Source: Arthrobacter sp. ISL-95 (GTDB lineage Bacteria; Actinomycetota; Actinomycetes; Actinomycetales; Micrococcaceae). Taken from it: 64,000 nucleotides of DNA. The notes beneath the pieces are model-generated. The model saw only the letters and a list, made by a program, of their open reading frames with translations. It did not search any database and was not told where the DNA came from. Position numbers and translations under genes: made by a program. This document shows, one piece after another, positions 9,260 through 17,452 of the stretch (the stretch's first letter is position 1; the number at the start of each line of letters is the position of its first letter). The stretch covers positions 1 through 64,000 of the forward strand of contig NZ_JAGGPR010000012.1 in NCBI RefSeq assembly GCF_018613695.1, written 5' to 3'.

Positions 9260-9732
9260 GAACGGGTGCGCTACTGGTGCCGAAGGGGTGCACGGGGCGG
9301 GAACGGGTGCGCTACTTGTGCCGAAGGGGTGCGCGGGGCGGGAACGGGTGCGAGGCGGGCATCGTGAGTGGGACTCAGGGCTGCCGCCCGGCTCCGTCCT
9401 GGTAGCAACGTCTCAGCCAGCACTGTCATAGCTGCGCACCATTTACCGCCGATCGCACCCGTGACCACTGGTGCGAAATGGGGGAACGGGTGCGCTACTG
9501 GTGCCGAAGGGGTGCGCGGGGCGGGAACGGGTGCGAAGCGGGCATCGTGAGCGGGACTCAGGGGTGCCGCCCAGCTCCGCCCTGGTAGCAACGTCTCAGC
9601 CAGCACTGTCATAGCTGCGCACCATTTACCGCCGATCGCACCCGTAACCACTGGTGCGAAATGGGGGAACGGGTGCGCTACTGGTGCCGAAGGGGTGCAC
9701 ACGGCGGGAACGGGTGCGAGGCGTCCCCCGAG
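9260..9732. repeat. Nested tandem repeat field: 183-bp units containing 41-bp subunits
   Basis: The word GAACGGGTGCG recurs at 9260, 9301, 9342, 9484, 9525, 9667 and 9708. Spacings are 41 bp within a block and exactly 183 bp between blocks (9301, 9484, 9667); two full 183-bp units are nearly identical. Each unit also carries inverted words (CGCACCCGT against ACGGGTGCG, and CGCACC against GGTGCG) that could fold into hairpins. It fills most of the gap between the DUF885 gene and the symporter gene. I see no convincing gene here; the frame that stays open does so because 183 is a multiple of three. Confidence 0.9.
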
Positions 9733-9757
9733 CGCCCGGGGGCACGCCGTCAGAGCC

Positions 9758-11440
9758 TCAGCCCAGTAGCGCCCGGCGCAGAACGTCCAAACCTACGGAG
9801 CCGATGTTCAACGCCTTGCTGTGGAAGGACTTCAAGTCGAAGCCTTCGCGCGATTCAAGCTCGGCCCGGATCTGCTCCCACAAACGCTGCCCCACTTTGT
9901 AGGACGGCGCTTGTCCGGGCCAGCCGAGGTAGCGGGTGAATTCGAACTGGAGTTGGCCCTCGCTGATGTCAAGGTTGGACTTGAGGAAGTCAAAGCCCTT
10001 CTCCGGTGTCCAGGTCCCGGTGCCCCAGCGCTCGGGGACGGGCAGTTCCAGGTGCACACCGATGTCGAACACCACGCGGGCCGCACGCATGCGCTGGCCG
10101 TCCAGCATGCCCATGTGGTCGCCCGGATCTTTGAGGTATCCCAGTTCAAGCATGAGTTGCTCAGCGTAGAGGGCCCAGCCTTCGCCGTGGCCGGATACCC
10201 AGCAGACGTTCCGGCGCCAGTTGTTGAGCAGTTCACGCCGGTACGTTGCCGTGGCAACTTGGAGGTGGTGGCCGGGGACGCCTTCGTGGAACACCGTGGT
10301 TGTTTCGGACCAGGTGGTGAAGGCGTCTTCGCCTGCCGGTACGGACCACCACATGCGGCCCGGGCGGGAGAAGTCGTCAGACGGGCCGGTGTAGTAGATG
10401 CCGCCTTCATCGGTGGGGGCGATCATGCACTCAAGGGTCTTCATGACATCCGGAATGTCGAAGTGGACGTCGGCCAGCTCGGATACGGCCCGGTCGGAGA
10501 GTTCCTGCATCCAGGCCTTGAGGGCGTTGGTGCCGTTGATCTGGCGCGCCGGATCGTTATTGAGGATGCTCTTGGCTTCTTCGATCGAGGCTCCGGGCTT
10601 GATTTGGCCGGCAACCTTCTCCTGCTCGCTGATGAGTCGCTCAAGCTCCTGTACGCCCCAGGCATACGTTTCTTCCAGGTCGACTTCGGCACCGATGAAC
10701 GAACGGGAAGCCAAGCTATAACGTTCGCGGCCCACGGCGTCCTTTTCCGGGGCTACGGGGAGGAGTTCGTCGCGAAGGAAGTCACCAAGGGCGCTGTACG
10801 CCGAACGCGCGGCCGCAGTCCCGGCGTCGAGCTTTGATTGAAGCTCCGCGGGCAGTGGCGCGTCACCAAGGGCAGCGGTGGCTGCCATTCTGGCGAAGAA
10901 ACCGTCCTCGGCGGCGTAACGGCCGGTCTGTTCAATGACGATCCTCACTTGGCGGGCGGCGGCTACTTTTCCGGCGGCCGCAGCCGAGCGAAGTGACACA
11001 ATGTAGCCCTCAATCGCGCCGGGAACGTTGGAAGTGCGGCCTGCAATGTGATCCCACTGTTCAACCGTGTCCGTGGGCATGAGGTCGAAGATGGCGCGGA
11101 TGTCCTGCGAGGGGGAGGCGATGTTGTTGAGGTCGGCCGCATCCCAGCCGGACTCGTGAATCTCCAGCTCCAGGCCGAGCCGCTCGCGCATGGCGTCCAA
11201 GGTAACGGCATGCACGTCATCGGACGGCTCAAGGCCTGCCAGAGCATCCAGCGCCTGCCGCGCGGCCAGCGCCTGTGCTTCGGCGCCGGCCGGAGAGTAG
11301 TCCTGGTATTCGGTTTCGTGTCCCGGCAGGCCCAGCGTGGTGGCGAAACTGGGATTGAGTTCGATCAGCTTTTCTGTGTACGCGTCAGCGACGGCATCGA
11401 TAGCGGACTTCGGGCGTACGGGGGTGTTTGCAGTAGTCAC
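9758..11440 (-). CDS. DUF885-family protein, putative metallopeptidase-like hydrolase
   Basis: This 560-aa soluble protein carries the DUF885 signature FHEGVPGHHLQ (about residue 390), in which the histidines and glutamate resemble a metal site (H-E-x5-H-H), followed by GEGWALYAEQLMLELG, a second conserved block with another glutamate. No signal peptide or membrane segment is visible, so it is probably cytosolic. Members of the family are annotated as X-Pro dipeptidyl-peptidase-like or carboxypeptidase-like proteins, but the activity is inferred. The start is GTG at 11440. It lies downstream of the carboxylase beta and epsilon genes after a 67-bp gap and may be read through from them. Confidence 0.85.
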   Translation of the reverse strand: MTTANTPVRPKSAIDAVADAYTEKLIELNPSFATTLGLPGHETEYQDYSPAGAEAQALAARQALDALAGLEPSDDVHAVTLDAMRERLGLELEIHESGWDAADLNNIASPSQDIRAIFDLMPTDTVEQWDHIAGRTSNVPGAIEGYIVSLRSAAAAGKVAAARQVRIVIEQTGRYAAEDGFFARMAATAALGDAPLPAELQSKLDAGTAAARSAYSALGDFLRDELLPVAPEKDAVGRERYSLASRSFIGAEVDLEETYAWGVQELERLISEQEKVAGQIKPGASIEEAKSILNNDPARQINGTNALKAWMQELSDRAVSELADVHFDIPDVMKTLECMIAPTDEGGIYYTGPSDDFSRPGRMWWSVPAGEDAFTTWSETTTVFHEGVPGHHLQVATATYRRELLNNWRRNVCWVSGHGEGWALYAEQLMLELGYLKDPGDHMGMLDGQRMRAARVVFDIGVHLELPVPERWGTGTWTPEKGFDFLKSNLDISEGQLQFEFTRYLGWPGQAPSYKVGQRLWEQIRAELESREGFDLKSFHSKALNIGSVGLDVLRRALLG

Positions 11441-11507
11441 CCACAGAGCCTAGCCGCGACGCCGCTTACGTGAAAGGGTTGTTGAACTTTTTGAACGAAC
11501 GGGGGAT

Positions 11508-11753
11508 TTAACCTCGGCTGCGCTTCCAAGCGCCAGGACCCGGCGTGGGGTCCAAGCGTAGTTGCTGGCGACGCACCCAGTGCCGGACGTTCGGCTTGGA
11601 CGGCACCGCTTCCTGCTGGCCTCCGAGGGAAACCACGACGGCGGCAAGCGCCGCGAGCTCTTCGGCCGTGGGCTCGCCCTTGACCACCGAGAACAGGGGA
11701 GTGGCCGGTTCCTGATCAGACGCCGGCTCGGCGCGATGCTTTGCCGCGCTCAC
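11508..11753 (-). CDS. accE: Acyl-CoA carboxylase epsilon subunit
   Basis: This small (81 aa) subunit stabilises actinobacterial acyl-CoA carboxylase complexes by bridging alpha and beta chains. The central segment [20 protein letters not shown] is the family signature, followed by a basic, Trp-containing tail. Its GTG start overlaps the beta-subunit stop (GTGA, 11750-11753), which means coupled translation. Epsilon subunits of this type are found only in actinobacteria. Confidence 0.88.
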   Translation of the reverse strand: MSAAKHRAEPASDQEPATPLFSVVKGEPTAEELAALAAVVVSLGGQQEAVPSKPNVRHWVRRQQLRLDPTPGPGAWKRSRG

Positions 11754-13333
11754 AGCGGGATGTTTCCGTGCTTCTTGGTGGGCAAGCTCGCACGCTTGTC
11801 GCGGAGGGCACGTAGCCCGCGGATGATCTGCAGGCGCGTATCCGAAGGAGCAATGACTGCGTCAACGTAGCCCAGCTGTGCCGCCTGGTACGGGTTCAGG
11901 AGTTCTTCCTCGTAGCCTTGGATGATCTCGGCGCGTTTGGCTTCTACGTCGCCGCCGGCTTCTGCCACGGCAGCGAGATCGCGACGGTAAAGGATATTAA
12001 CTGCACCCTGGGCGCCCATGACGCCGATCTGGGCGGTGGGCCAGGCGAGGTTCAAATCCGCGCCCAGCTTCTTTGAGCCCATCACGATGTACGCACCACC
12101 ATAGGCCTTCCGGGTGATGACCGTGAGCTTGGGAACGGTTGCTTCGGCGTAGGCGTAGAGGAGCTTGGCGCCGCGGCGGATGATGCCCTGGAACTCCTGA
12201 TCCTTGCCGGGCAGGAAGCCGGGGACGTCCACCAGCGTGATGATGGGCACGTTGAAAGCATCGCAATGGCGGACGAACCGGGCTGCTTTCTCGGAGGCCG
12301 AGATGTCCAGCGTTCCCGCGAACTGCATGGGCTGGTTGGCCACGATACCCACGGTGTGTCCCTCAACGCGGCCGTAGCCGATCATGACGTTGGGGGCGTA
12401 CAAGGACTGCATTTCGAGGAAGTGTGCGTCGTCCACGATCTGCTCAATAACCTTGCGCATGTCGTAAGGCTGGTTGGCGGAATCGGGAATCAGCGAATCC
12501 AGTGCATGGTCGTCATTATTGAGTTCCAGTTCCTGGTCGTGCTCCACCACGGGGGCTTCGGACAGGTTGTTGGAAGGGAGGAAATCCAGGAGTTCGCGGA
12601 CGAATTCGATCGCGTCGGCTTCGTCGGAAGCAAGATAGGTGGAGGTGCCGGTGGTGGCATTGTGCTGCCGTGCGCCACCGAGAGTTTCCATGTCAACGTC
12701 CTCGCCGGTGACAGTCTTGATGACGTCAGGGCCGGTGATGAACATGTGTGAAGTCTTGTCCACCATGACCACGTAATCGGTCAGGGCGGGGGAGTAGGCG
12801 GCGCCACCGGCGCACGGGCCCATGATGAGGGAGATCTGGGGGACCACGCCGGAAGCGTGGACGTTGTTGCGGAAGATGTCCGCGAACATGGCCAGTGAGG
12901 CGACGCCTTCCTGGATACGTGCGCCGCCGCCGTCGTTGATCCCTACAACCGGGCAACCGTTGCGGAGGGCGAATTCCTGGACCTTGACGATCTTTTCGCC
13001 GTTCACTTGGCTCAACGAACCGCCGTAGACGCTGAAGTCCTGGCTGTAGATGGCGATGAGGCGGCCGTCCACGGTTCCGTATCCGGAGACGACGCCGTCA
13101 CCGAGCGGCTTCTTCTTTTCCATGCCGAAGGCAGTGGAGCGGTGCACTGCGAGGGCGTCGAACTCGACGAACGATCCGGGATCGACCAGAAGGTCGATGC
13201 GTTCGCGGGCAGTGTTCTTGCCACGCGCGTGCTGCTTTTCGATCGCTTCCGGGCCGGAAGGCTGTTCTGCACGGGCCTGGCGGTCGCGGAAGTCTGCAAT
13301 CTTTCCCGCTGTCGTTGTCAGATCGTGGCTCAT
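11750..13333 (-). CDS. Acyl-CoA carboxylase beta subunit (carboxyltransferase)
   Basis: It transfers CO2 from carboxybiotin to acetyl- or propionyl-CoA, partnered by the alpha chain at 950-2764. The protein has 527 aa. The two crotonase-fold halves are both present: the N-terminal half with [27 protein letters not shown] and [16 protein letters not shown] (oxyanion hole), and the C-terminal half with [14 protein letters not shown] and [14 protein letters not shown]. The ATG at 13333 follows GGAGA by 7 bp; a longer frame to 13495 would run through the promoter and is rejected. Downstream, accE overlaps by 4 bp. Upstream, the divergent gap to the SDR gene (13334-13550) holds two palindromes, one shared with the alpha-chain promoter. 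Confidence 0.93.
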   Translation of the reverse strand: MSHDLTTTAGKIADFRDRQARAEQPSGPEAIEKQHARGKNTARERIDLLVDPGSFVEFDALAVHRSTAFGMEKKKPLGDGVVSGYGTVDGRLIAIYSQDFSVYGGSLSQVNGEKIVKVQEFALRNGCPVVGINDGGGARIQEGVASLAMFADIFRNNVHASGVVPQISLIMGPCAGGAAYSPALTDYVVMVDKTSHMFITGPDVIKTVTGEDVDMETLGGARQHNATTGTSTYLASDEADAIEFVRELLDFLPSNNLSEAPVVEHDQELELNNDDHALDSLIPDSANQPYDMRKVIEQIVDDAHFLEMQSLYAPNVMIGYGRVEGHTVGIVANQPMQFAGTLDISASEKAARFVRHCDAFNVPIITLVDVPGFLPGKDQEFQGIIRRGAKLLYAYAEATVPKLTVITRKAYGGAYIVMGSKKLGADLNLAWPTAQIGVMGAQGAVNILYRRDLAAVAEAGGDVEAKRAEIIQGYEEELLNPYQAAQLGYVDAVIAPSDTRLQIIRGLRALRDKRASLPTKKHGNIPL

Positions 13334-13465
13334 CAAATGTCTCCGGCTCTGTAGCTGATTTTCGCTGGCGCAATCCCGGGTACGGACAAGAAGCTGACTT
13401 AAGTAGCTTCCGTACAAAGAACAGGCCCCGCAGGCCAGTCTAGTGACGCCTTTGCCGCGAACCGC

Positions 13466-13481
13466 TGTAGAAACCCTACAA
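13466..13481. promoter_or_regulatory. Palindromic operator candidate upstream of the carboxylase beta gene
   Basis: TGTAGAAACCCTACAA has 5-bp inverted arms (TGTAG, CTACA) and lies 133-148 bp upstream of the beta-subunit start. It differs by one base in a 15-bp core from the box upstream of the alpha-chain gene. This is the second site of an apparent two-site regulon. Confidence 0.6.
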
Positions 13482-13507
13482 TTTTCAGCGTCCAAGCCAA
13501 AGCCATC

Positions 13508-13533
13508 ACTATGTTACCCGCCAGTAACATAGT
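13508..13533. promoter_or_regulatory. Perfect 10-bp-arm palindrome before the SDR gene
   Basis: ACTATGTTAC and GTAACATAGT flank the 6-bp spacer CCGCCA. The site ends 17 bp before the SDR start codon, so a protein bound here would cover that gene's promoter or 5' end. The architecture suggests a TetR- or GntR-type dimer. No regulator gene lies next to it. Confidence 0.65.
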
Positions 13534-13550
13534 TGGGTTAGAGTGTCTGC

Positions 13551-14441
13551 ATGACTTCAAGCAACGGCGCTTCCTCCGCCTCCACAGAGGGTCAAACGCA
13601 ACGCACCAGCCCCTACGTGACCACTGCTTCACTCAAGGGCAAGACCATCCTTATGTCCGGCGGCAGCCGTGGCATCGGCCTGGCCATCGCCACCCGGGCG
13701 GCCCGCGATGGCGCCAACATCGTGATCATGGCCAAGACGGGCGATCCCCACCCCAAACTCGAGGGCACCGTTTTTACCGCCGCGGAACAGCTGGTGGAAG
13801 CAGGTGGCCAGGCGCTGCCGCTCGTCGGGGACGTCCGCGATGATGATGACGTCGCCGCAGCAGTAGCCGCCGCCGTCGAGCGTTTCGGGGGAATTGACGT
13901 CGTTGTCAATAACGCCTCAGCCATTGACCTGTCCCGCACCGACGCGGTGGACATGAAGCGCTTCGACCTCATGCAGGACATCAACGTCCGCGGCACGTTC
14001 CTGCTCTCCAAACTGGCCCTGCCCGCCCTGCGGGAATCCGGCCACGGCCACATCCTCACCCTGTCTCCGCCCCTGAACCTGGACCCCAAATGGGCCGGGA
14101 TGCATTTGGCCTACACCATGGCCAAGTACGGGATGAGCCTCACCACCCTGGGGCTGGCCGAAGAGCTGAAGAACGACGGCGTCTCGGTCAACTCGCTCTG
14201 GCCGTGCACCTTGATCGACACCGCCGCGATCCGGAACATGCCCGGTGGGCAGCAGATCGTGCAGGCGGCACGAGGGCCGGAAATCATGGCTGACGCCGCC
14301 CATGCCGTGCTGACTGGTACGGCCTCTACCGGGAACTTCTACACGGACGAGGAGGTGCTGCGGGCTGCCGGAGTAGCGGACTTCACTCCCTACAGCCTCG
14401 GCGCGCCCGAAGACCGCTTGGTGCCGGACATTTTCCTCTAG
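13551..14441 (+). CDS. Short-chain dehydrogenase/reductase (HSDL2-like SDR)
   Basis: This NAD(P)-dependent oxidoreductase has 296 aa and a Rossmann fold. It shows the cofactor motif SGGSRGIGLAIA, the NNAS motif (VVNNASAI), and the catalytic Tyr-x3-Lys in LAYTMAKYGMS. The segment MAKTGDPHPKLEGT after the second beta-strand is typical of the hydroxysteroid dehydrogenase-like 2 branch, whose members act on lipid or terpenoid alcohols; the actual substrate is unknown. It is transcribed away from the carboxylase beta gene and preceded by a strong palindrome (13508-13533). The neighbourhood suggests a role in acyl or lipid metabolism. Confidence 0.87.
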   Translation: MTSSNGASSASTEGQTQRTSPYVTTASLKGKTILMSGGSRGIGLAIATRAARDGANIVIMAKTGDPHPKLEGTVFTAAEQLVEAGGQALPLVGDVRDDDDVAAAVAAAVERFGGIDVVVNNASAIDLSRTDAVDMKRFDLMQDINVRGTFLLSKLALPALRESGHGHILTLSPPLNLDPKWAGMHLAYTMAKYGMSLTTLGLAEELKNDGVSVNSLWPCTLIDTAAIRNMPGGQQIVQAARGPEIMADAAHAVLTGTASTGNFYTDEEVLRAAGVADFTPYSLGAPEDRLVPDIFL

Positions 14442-14508
14442 GCGGATTCACAGGCGTTTTTCCGGGCAGCCATCATCCGGGGACGCTGCGACTGGATAGG
14501 ATTCAGCT

Positions 14509-15429
14509 ATGGATGCCGAACAGCCAGACAACAGCGAACCCCAGGCCCGTTCCGCGTTGAACCGTGAAGCTCTGGACCGTGAGGCACTGCTTCAGCCGGA
14601 ATTCTTGTCGGCCACCGGCATCTCGCATCTGGATATTGTCCAATCCACGGGTTCCACCAACCAGGACCTCGTGCGGGCTGTGACAGTGGAGCCCAAGAAG
14701 TGGGCTGACCTTTCCGTGTTGACCGCCGAACACCAGACGGCGGCGCGTGGACGGCTGGACCGCCATTGGGAATCACCCGAGCGCTCGGCGGTATCCGTCT
14801 CCATGGTGCTGCGTCCGGTCACGGCTGAGGGCATGCCGGTTCCTACGCAGAGCTATTCCTGGCTGTCACTGCTTGCCGCTGTAGCGCTACGGGAGGCCCT
14901 GCAGGAAACGGCGGGCATCACCGCTGAGATCAAGTGGCCAAATGATGTGCTGGTCAACGGGCGCAAGGTGGCCGGCATCCTGGCGCAGATGACTCCTCTC
15001 GGTGACGGCTCCGTTCCGGCAGTCATCCTGGGCGTTGGACTCAACGTGTCCTTGGCCGAGGACGAACTTCCGGTTCCCACGGCAACCTCGCTCGCTTTGG
15101 AAGGTGCAGCGACGACGGACCGCACCGCGCTGCTGAAGAGCTACCTGTCACGCTTCGCACGGCTTTACCGCAGCTTCTGCAACTCCGAAGGGGACCCTGC
15201 AGCCGGACTGGTGGGTGGCCCATCCCTTCACAAACGTGTTGAATCTGCCATGGTGACGTTGGGCCGCGAAGTGCGCGCGCACTTGCCCGGGGATCACGAA
15301 CTCGTGGGGCATGCCTCGCGCTTGGACGAGCACGGCTCGTTGCTGGTGGTGGACCACGGTGGCAGGGAACATGTTGTGACAGCCGGTGATGTGGTGCACT
15401 TGCGCGCCACAGAAAGCGGTTATGCGTAA
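14509..15429 (+). CDS. birA: Biotin--[acyl-CoA carboxylase] ligase
   Basis: It activates biotin as biotinyl-AMP and attaches it to the BCCP lysine of the carboxylase alpha chain encoded in this same window. The protein has 306 aa. Visible motifs are GSTNQDL, the biotin-loop region TAARGRLDRHWESP, and KWPNDVLVNGRKVAGIL, followed by a small C-terminal SH3-like domain. There is no N-terminal helix-turn-helix, so unlike Escherichia coli BirA it should be an enzyme only and not a repressor. The gene overlaps the next one by 8 bp. Confidence 0.93.
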   Translation: MDAEQPDNSEPQARSALNREALDREALLQPEFLSATGISHLDIVQSTGSTNQDLVRAVTVEPKKWADLSVLTAEHQTAARGRLDRHWESPERSAVSVSMVLRPVTAEGMPVPTQSYSWLSLLAAVALREALQETAGITAEIKWPNDVLVNGRKVAGILAQMTPLGDGSVPAVILGVGLNVSLAEDELPVPTATSLALEGAATTDRTALLKSYLSRFARLYRSFCNSEGDPAAGLVGGPSLHKRVESAMVTLGREVRAHLPGDHELVGHASRLDEHGSLLVVDHGGREHVVTAGDVVHLRATESGYA

Positions 15430-16015
15430 AGAGTTACTCCCGGGGGAGCAGGTCATTACGATCACGCGCCAACAGGCCCGCTCACTGTTCTTTCCGGTGC
15501 TGGCCTTTATCGCGGTTCCTGCTGCTACAGGCTTTGCCTGTGCTTGGATTGTCAGGGAAAACCCGCAGCGGCTTGCGCCGTTCATCACGGCGGAGTGGAC
15601 GCCATGGCTCATGGGTACGGTGCTTGTCCTCGCCGGGTGGTTCCTTGCCGCCTACAGCCTCAAGCGTGTGTTGCGGTGGCGTTCGGTTAAGTACATTCTG
15701 ACAAGCAGACGCGTATTTGCCCGGAATGGAATGTTTCGGCGAAATGATTGGCAGGTATCGCTGGTGGCCATCCGAAACGTGGGTGTCCAGCAGAGCATGA
15801 TTCAACGGACGTTGCACTCGGGGAATATATCCTTGGATACCGGGCACTCCGGAATAGCCGTCCTGACAGATGTTCCTGAAGTGGGAAAGTTCAGGGGTTT
15901 CATTCTTGACGCGATGGACGAACTCCCGCAAGGTGAGATTTTTGAGGGTGAAGTACTGAGGGATTTTGAAGAATTGCCGTGGGAGTTGAGAGAAGGTGGA
16001 AGAGATGAGCGTTGA
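15422..16015 (+). CDS. PH-domain (bPH2-type) membrane protein
   Basis: This 197-aa protein has two N-terminal membrane segments (about residues 20-42 and 57-78) followed by a bacterial pleckstrin-homology domain (LRWRSVKYILTSRRVFARNG..., ending in FILDAMDEL). Such YdbS/bPH2 proteins are membrane-associated with no assigned biochemical role. The ATG at 15422 lies inside the end of birA (8-bp overlap), and the 3' end overlaps the cyclase gene by 11 bp, so the three genes are one operon. Whether the PH domain binds lipid or protein is unknown. Confidence 0.85.
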   Translation: MRKELLPGEQVITITRQQARSLFFPVLAFIAVPAATGFACAWIVRENPQRLAPFITAEWTPWLMGTVLVLAGWFLAAYSLKRVLRWRSVKYILTSRRVFARNGMFRRNDWQVSLVAIRNVGVQQSMIQRTLHSGNISLDTGHSGIAVLTDVPEVGKFRGFILDAMDELPQGEIFEGEVLRDFEELPWELREGGRDER

Positions 16016-17183
16016 GGATCAGCAGTCCGGCGAGGAGCTGGACCAGGAGTTCGACGCCGTACCGGAGCCTTCCGTGGACGAAGACACTGAGGCCGGGCCT
16101 GCTCCGGCGTCGGTCCCAACCGGTCCGCCCACTGGTGTGATGTCCGCGGAGCGCCTGGCCATCAAGGCGCTCGAGGCGAAGCTCCTAGGCGGAGAACGCA
16201 AGCTCCGGCGTCGTGAAGTTGCCGCCGGCGCGGGCGTGTCCATCCTGTCCGCACGGAAAATTTGGCGTGCGCTGGGATTCCCCAATTTTGGCGACGAGGA
16301 TGTCGCGTTCACTGAACGTGACCAAGCTGCTTTGTCCAGCATCCTGGATCTGGTCCGGGCCGGGCTTCTGACTGAGGAAGCGGCGATCTCGGTGACCCGT
16401 TCCATCGGGCAAATGACTGACCGCATGGTGGTCTGGCAGATCGAAGCCTTGGTTGAAGACATGGTCTCTGAGCAAGGAATTCCTGATGCTGTGGCGCGTA
16501 AACAACTGGTGGGACAGCTGCCGGCGCTGGTGGAGTCCTTGGAAGAAATCCTGGTGTACTCCTATCGCCGTCAGCTCAATGCAGGCGTCCAGCGCCTCGC
16601 CGTTCGCGCGGAAGCCGGGTTGCAAGCCAGCGAGGAAGGCCGCGAGGGCGACGAAGACGATTCGCCGTTGCCTTTGGCCCGGGCGGTGGGATTCGCTGAC
16701 CTTGTCTCGTACACCAGCCTTTCCCGGCGTATGAACGAGAAAACGCTCGCCCAATTGGTGCAGCGTTTTGAAAACAAGTGCGCCGAAATCATTTCCGTGG
16801 GTGGCGGGCGACTGGTCAAAACCGTGGGCGACGAAGTCCTGTACATCGCCGAAACCCCTGCAGCCGGAGCCGAAATTTCCCTGGCTCTGGCCCAAGCGTT
16901 CACTGAGGACGAGATCCTCCCGCAGTGCCGCGTCTCCATGGTCTGGGGCCGCATCCTGTCCAGGCTTGGCGATATTTACGGACCTACAGTCAACCTTGCT
17001 GCACGGCTCACCACGCTGGCGCAGCCCGGGACGGTCCTCGTGGATGCCATGACCGCTGCTGCCCTCGGCCAGGACGACCGTTTCGTCCTGGTTCCGCAGA
17101 AATCGGAGAACGTCCGTGGCTTCGGTGAGATCCATCCTGTAATGCTCGCCCGCGGACGGGGCAAGGGTTTGGTGCTGGACTAG
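16005..17183 (+). CDS. Class III adenylate cyclase with an autoinhibitory-type N-terminal domain
   Basis: Makes cAMP from ATP. The protein has 392 aa and no membrane segment. Residues 45-200 form an all-helical N-terminal domain resembling the regulatory domain of mycobacterial Rv1264/Rv2212 cyclases. Residues 220-385 form the catalytic domain: FADLVSYTSLSRRM (first metal Asp), VKTVGDEVLYIAE (substrate Lys and second metal Asp), and GDIYGPTVNLAARLT (adenine Asp, transition-state Asn and Arg), all intact. The ATG at 16005 has a purine-rich ribosome site; a GTG at 15996 is possible. It overlaps the PH-domain gene. A downstream cAMP receptor is not in the window. Confidence 0.9.
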   Translation: MSVEDQQSGEELDQEFDAVPEPSVDEDTEAGPAPASVPTGPPTGVMSAERLAIKALEAKLLGGERKLRRREVAAGAGVSILSARKIWRALGFPNFGDEDVAFTERDQAALSSILDLVRAGLLTEEAAISVTRSIGQMTDRMVVWQIEALVEDMVSEQGIPDAVARKQLVGQLPALVESLEEILVYSYRRQLNAGVQRLAVRAEAGLQASEEGREGDEDDSPLPLARAVGFADLVSYTSLSRRMNEKTLAQLVQRFENKCAEIISVGGGRLVKTVGDEVLYIAETPAAGAEISLALAQAFTEDEILPQCRVSMVWGRILSRLGDIYGPTVNLAARLTTLAQPGTVLVDAMTAAALGQDDRFVLVPQKSENVRGFGEIHPVMLARGRGKGLVLD

Positions 17184-17215
17184 GCGCCTGCTGACAGCCC
17201 GTCTGGGCCGCACGC

Positions 17216-17308
17216 TCTCTCACGTCCCTCGGACTTCAGCCGATCGCTCTATCGCTTTCTTCATGAAAGTGAGAGGGCGATCGGCGTTAAGGGCTGTTAC
17301 TTGAGAGA
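17216..17308. repeat. 93-bp palindromic element, copy 2
   Basis: It has the same total length and 5-nt loop (TTCAT) as copy 1 at 3595-3687. The inner stem (17239-17259 with 17265-17285) pairs over 21 bp with one mismatch and two G-T pairs; the outer arms are CTCTCACGT-type and CTTGAGAGA-type. Spacer words CCC.CG.ACTT.A.CCGA and GGCTGTTA are shared with copy 1, so both have the same orientation. It lies about 30 bp after the cyclase stop and may end that operon. Confidence 0.78.
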
Positions 17309-17349
17309 GGGTTGGGGATATCTGCGGTTCCTGAGAACTCCGTCACGAC

Positions 17350-17380
17350 TTAGCAAAACGTTGGATTAACCCGGTAGTCT
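17350..17380 (+). promoter_or_regulatory. Probable promoter of the giant surface-protein locus
   Basis: TTAGCA (17350-17355) and TAGTCT (17375-17380) are separated by 19 bp, 73 bp before the start codon. The same -10 word followed by TAG recurs with the same spacing before the second giant gene (23695-23725). The remaining gap 17184-17452 holds the palindromic element and no gene. Confidence 0.4.
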
Positions 17381-17452
17381 TAGCGTTGTTTGTGTCGTGA
17401 ATGGCCGTGGGGTGCGGCGCCGGCTGCCTAGTGCTGCCTAAATTGTGGGGGA

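Noticed and set aside
9271..9702. A 143-codon minus-strand frame with an internally repeated peptide (HPFPHFAPV-type)
   Set aside because: It runs exactly over the 183-bp repeats, whose length is a multiple of three, so openness is inherited by copying. It has no ribosome site and no family resemblance.
9260..9732. Possible CRISPR array
   Set aside because: Repeats are 41 and 183 bp with no unique spacers of constant length, and there are no cas genes.
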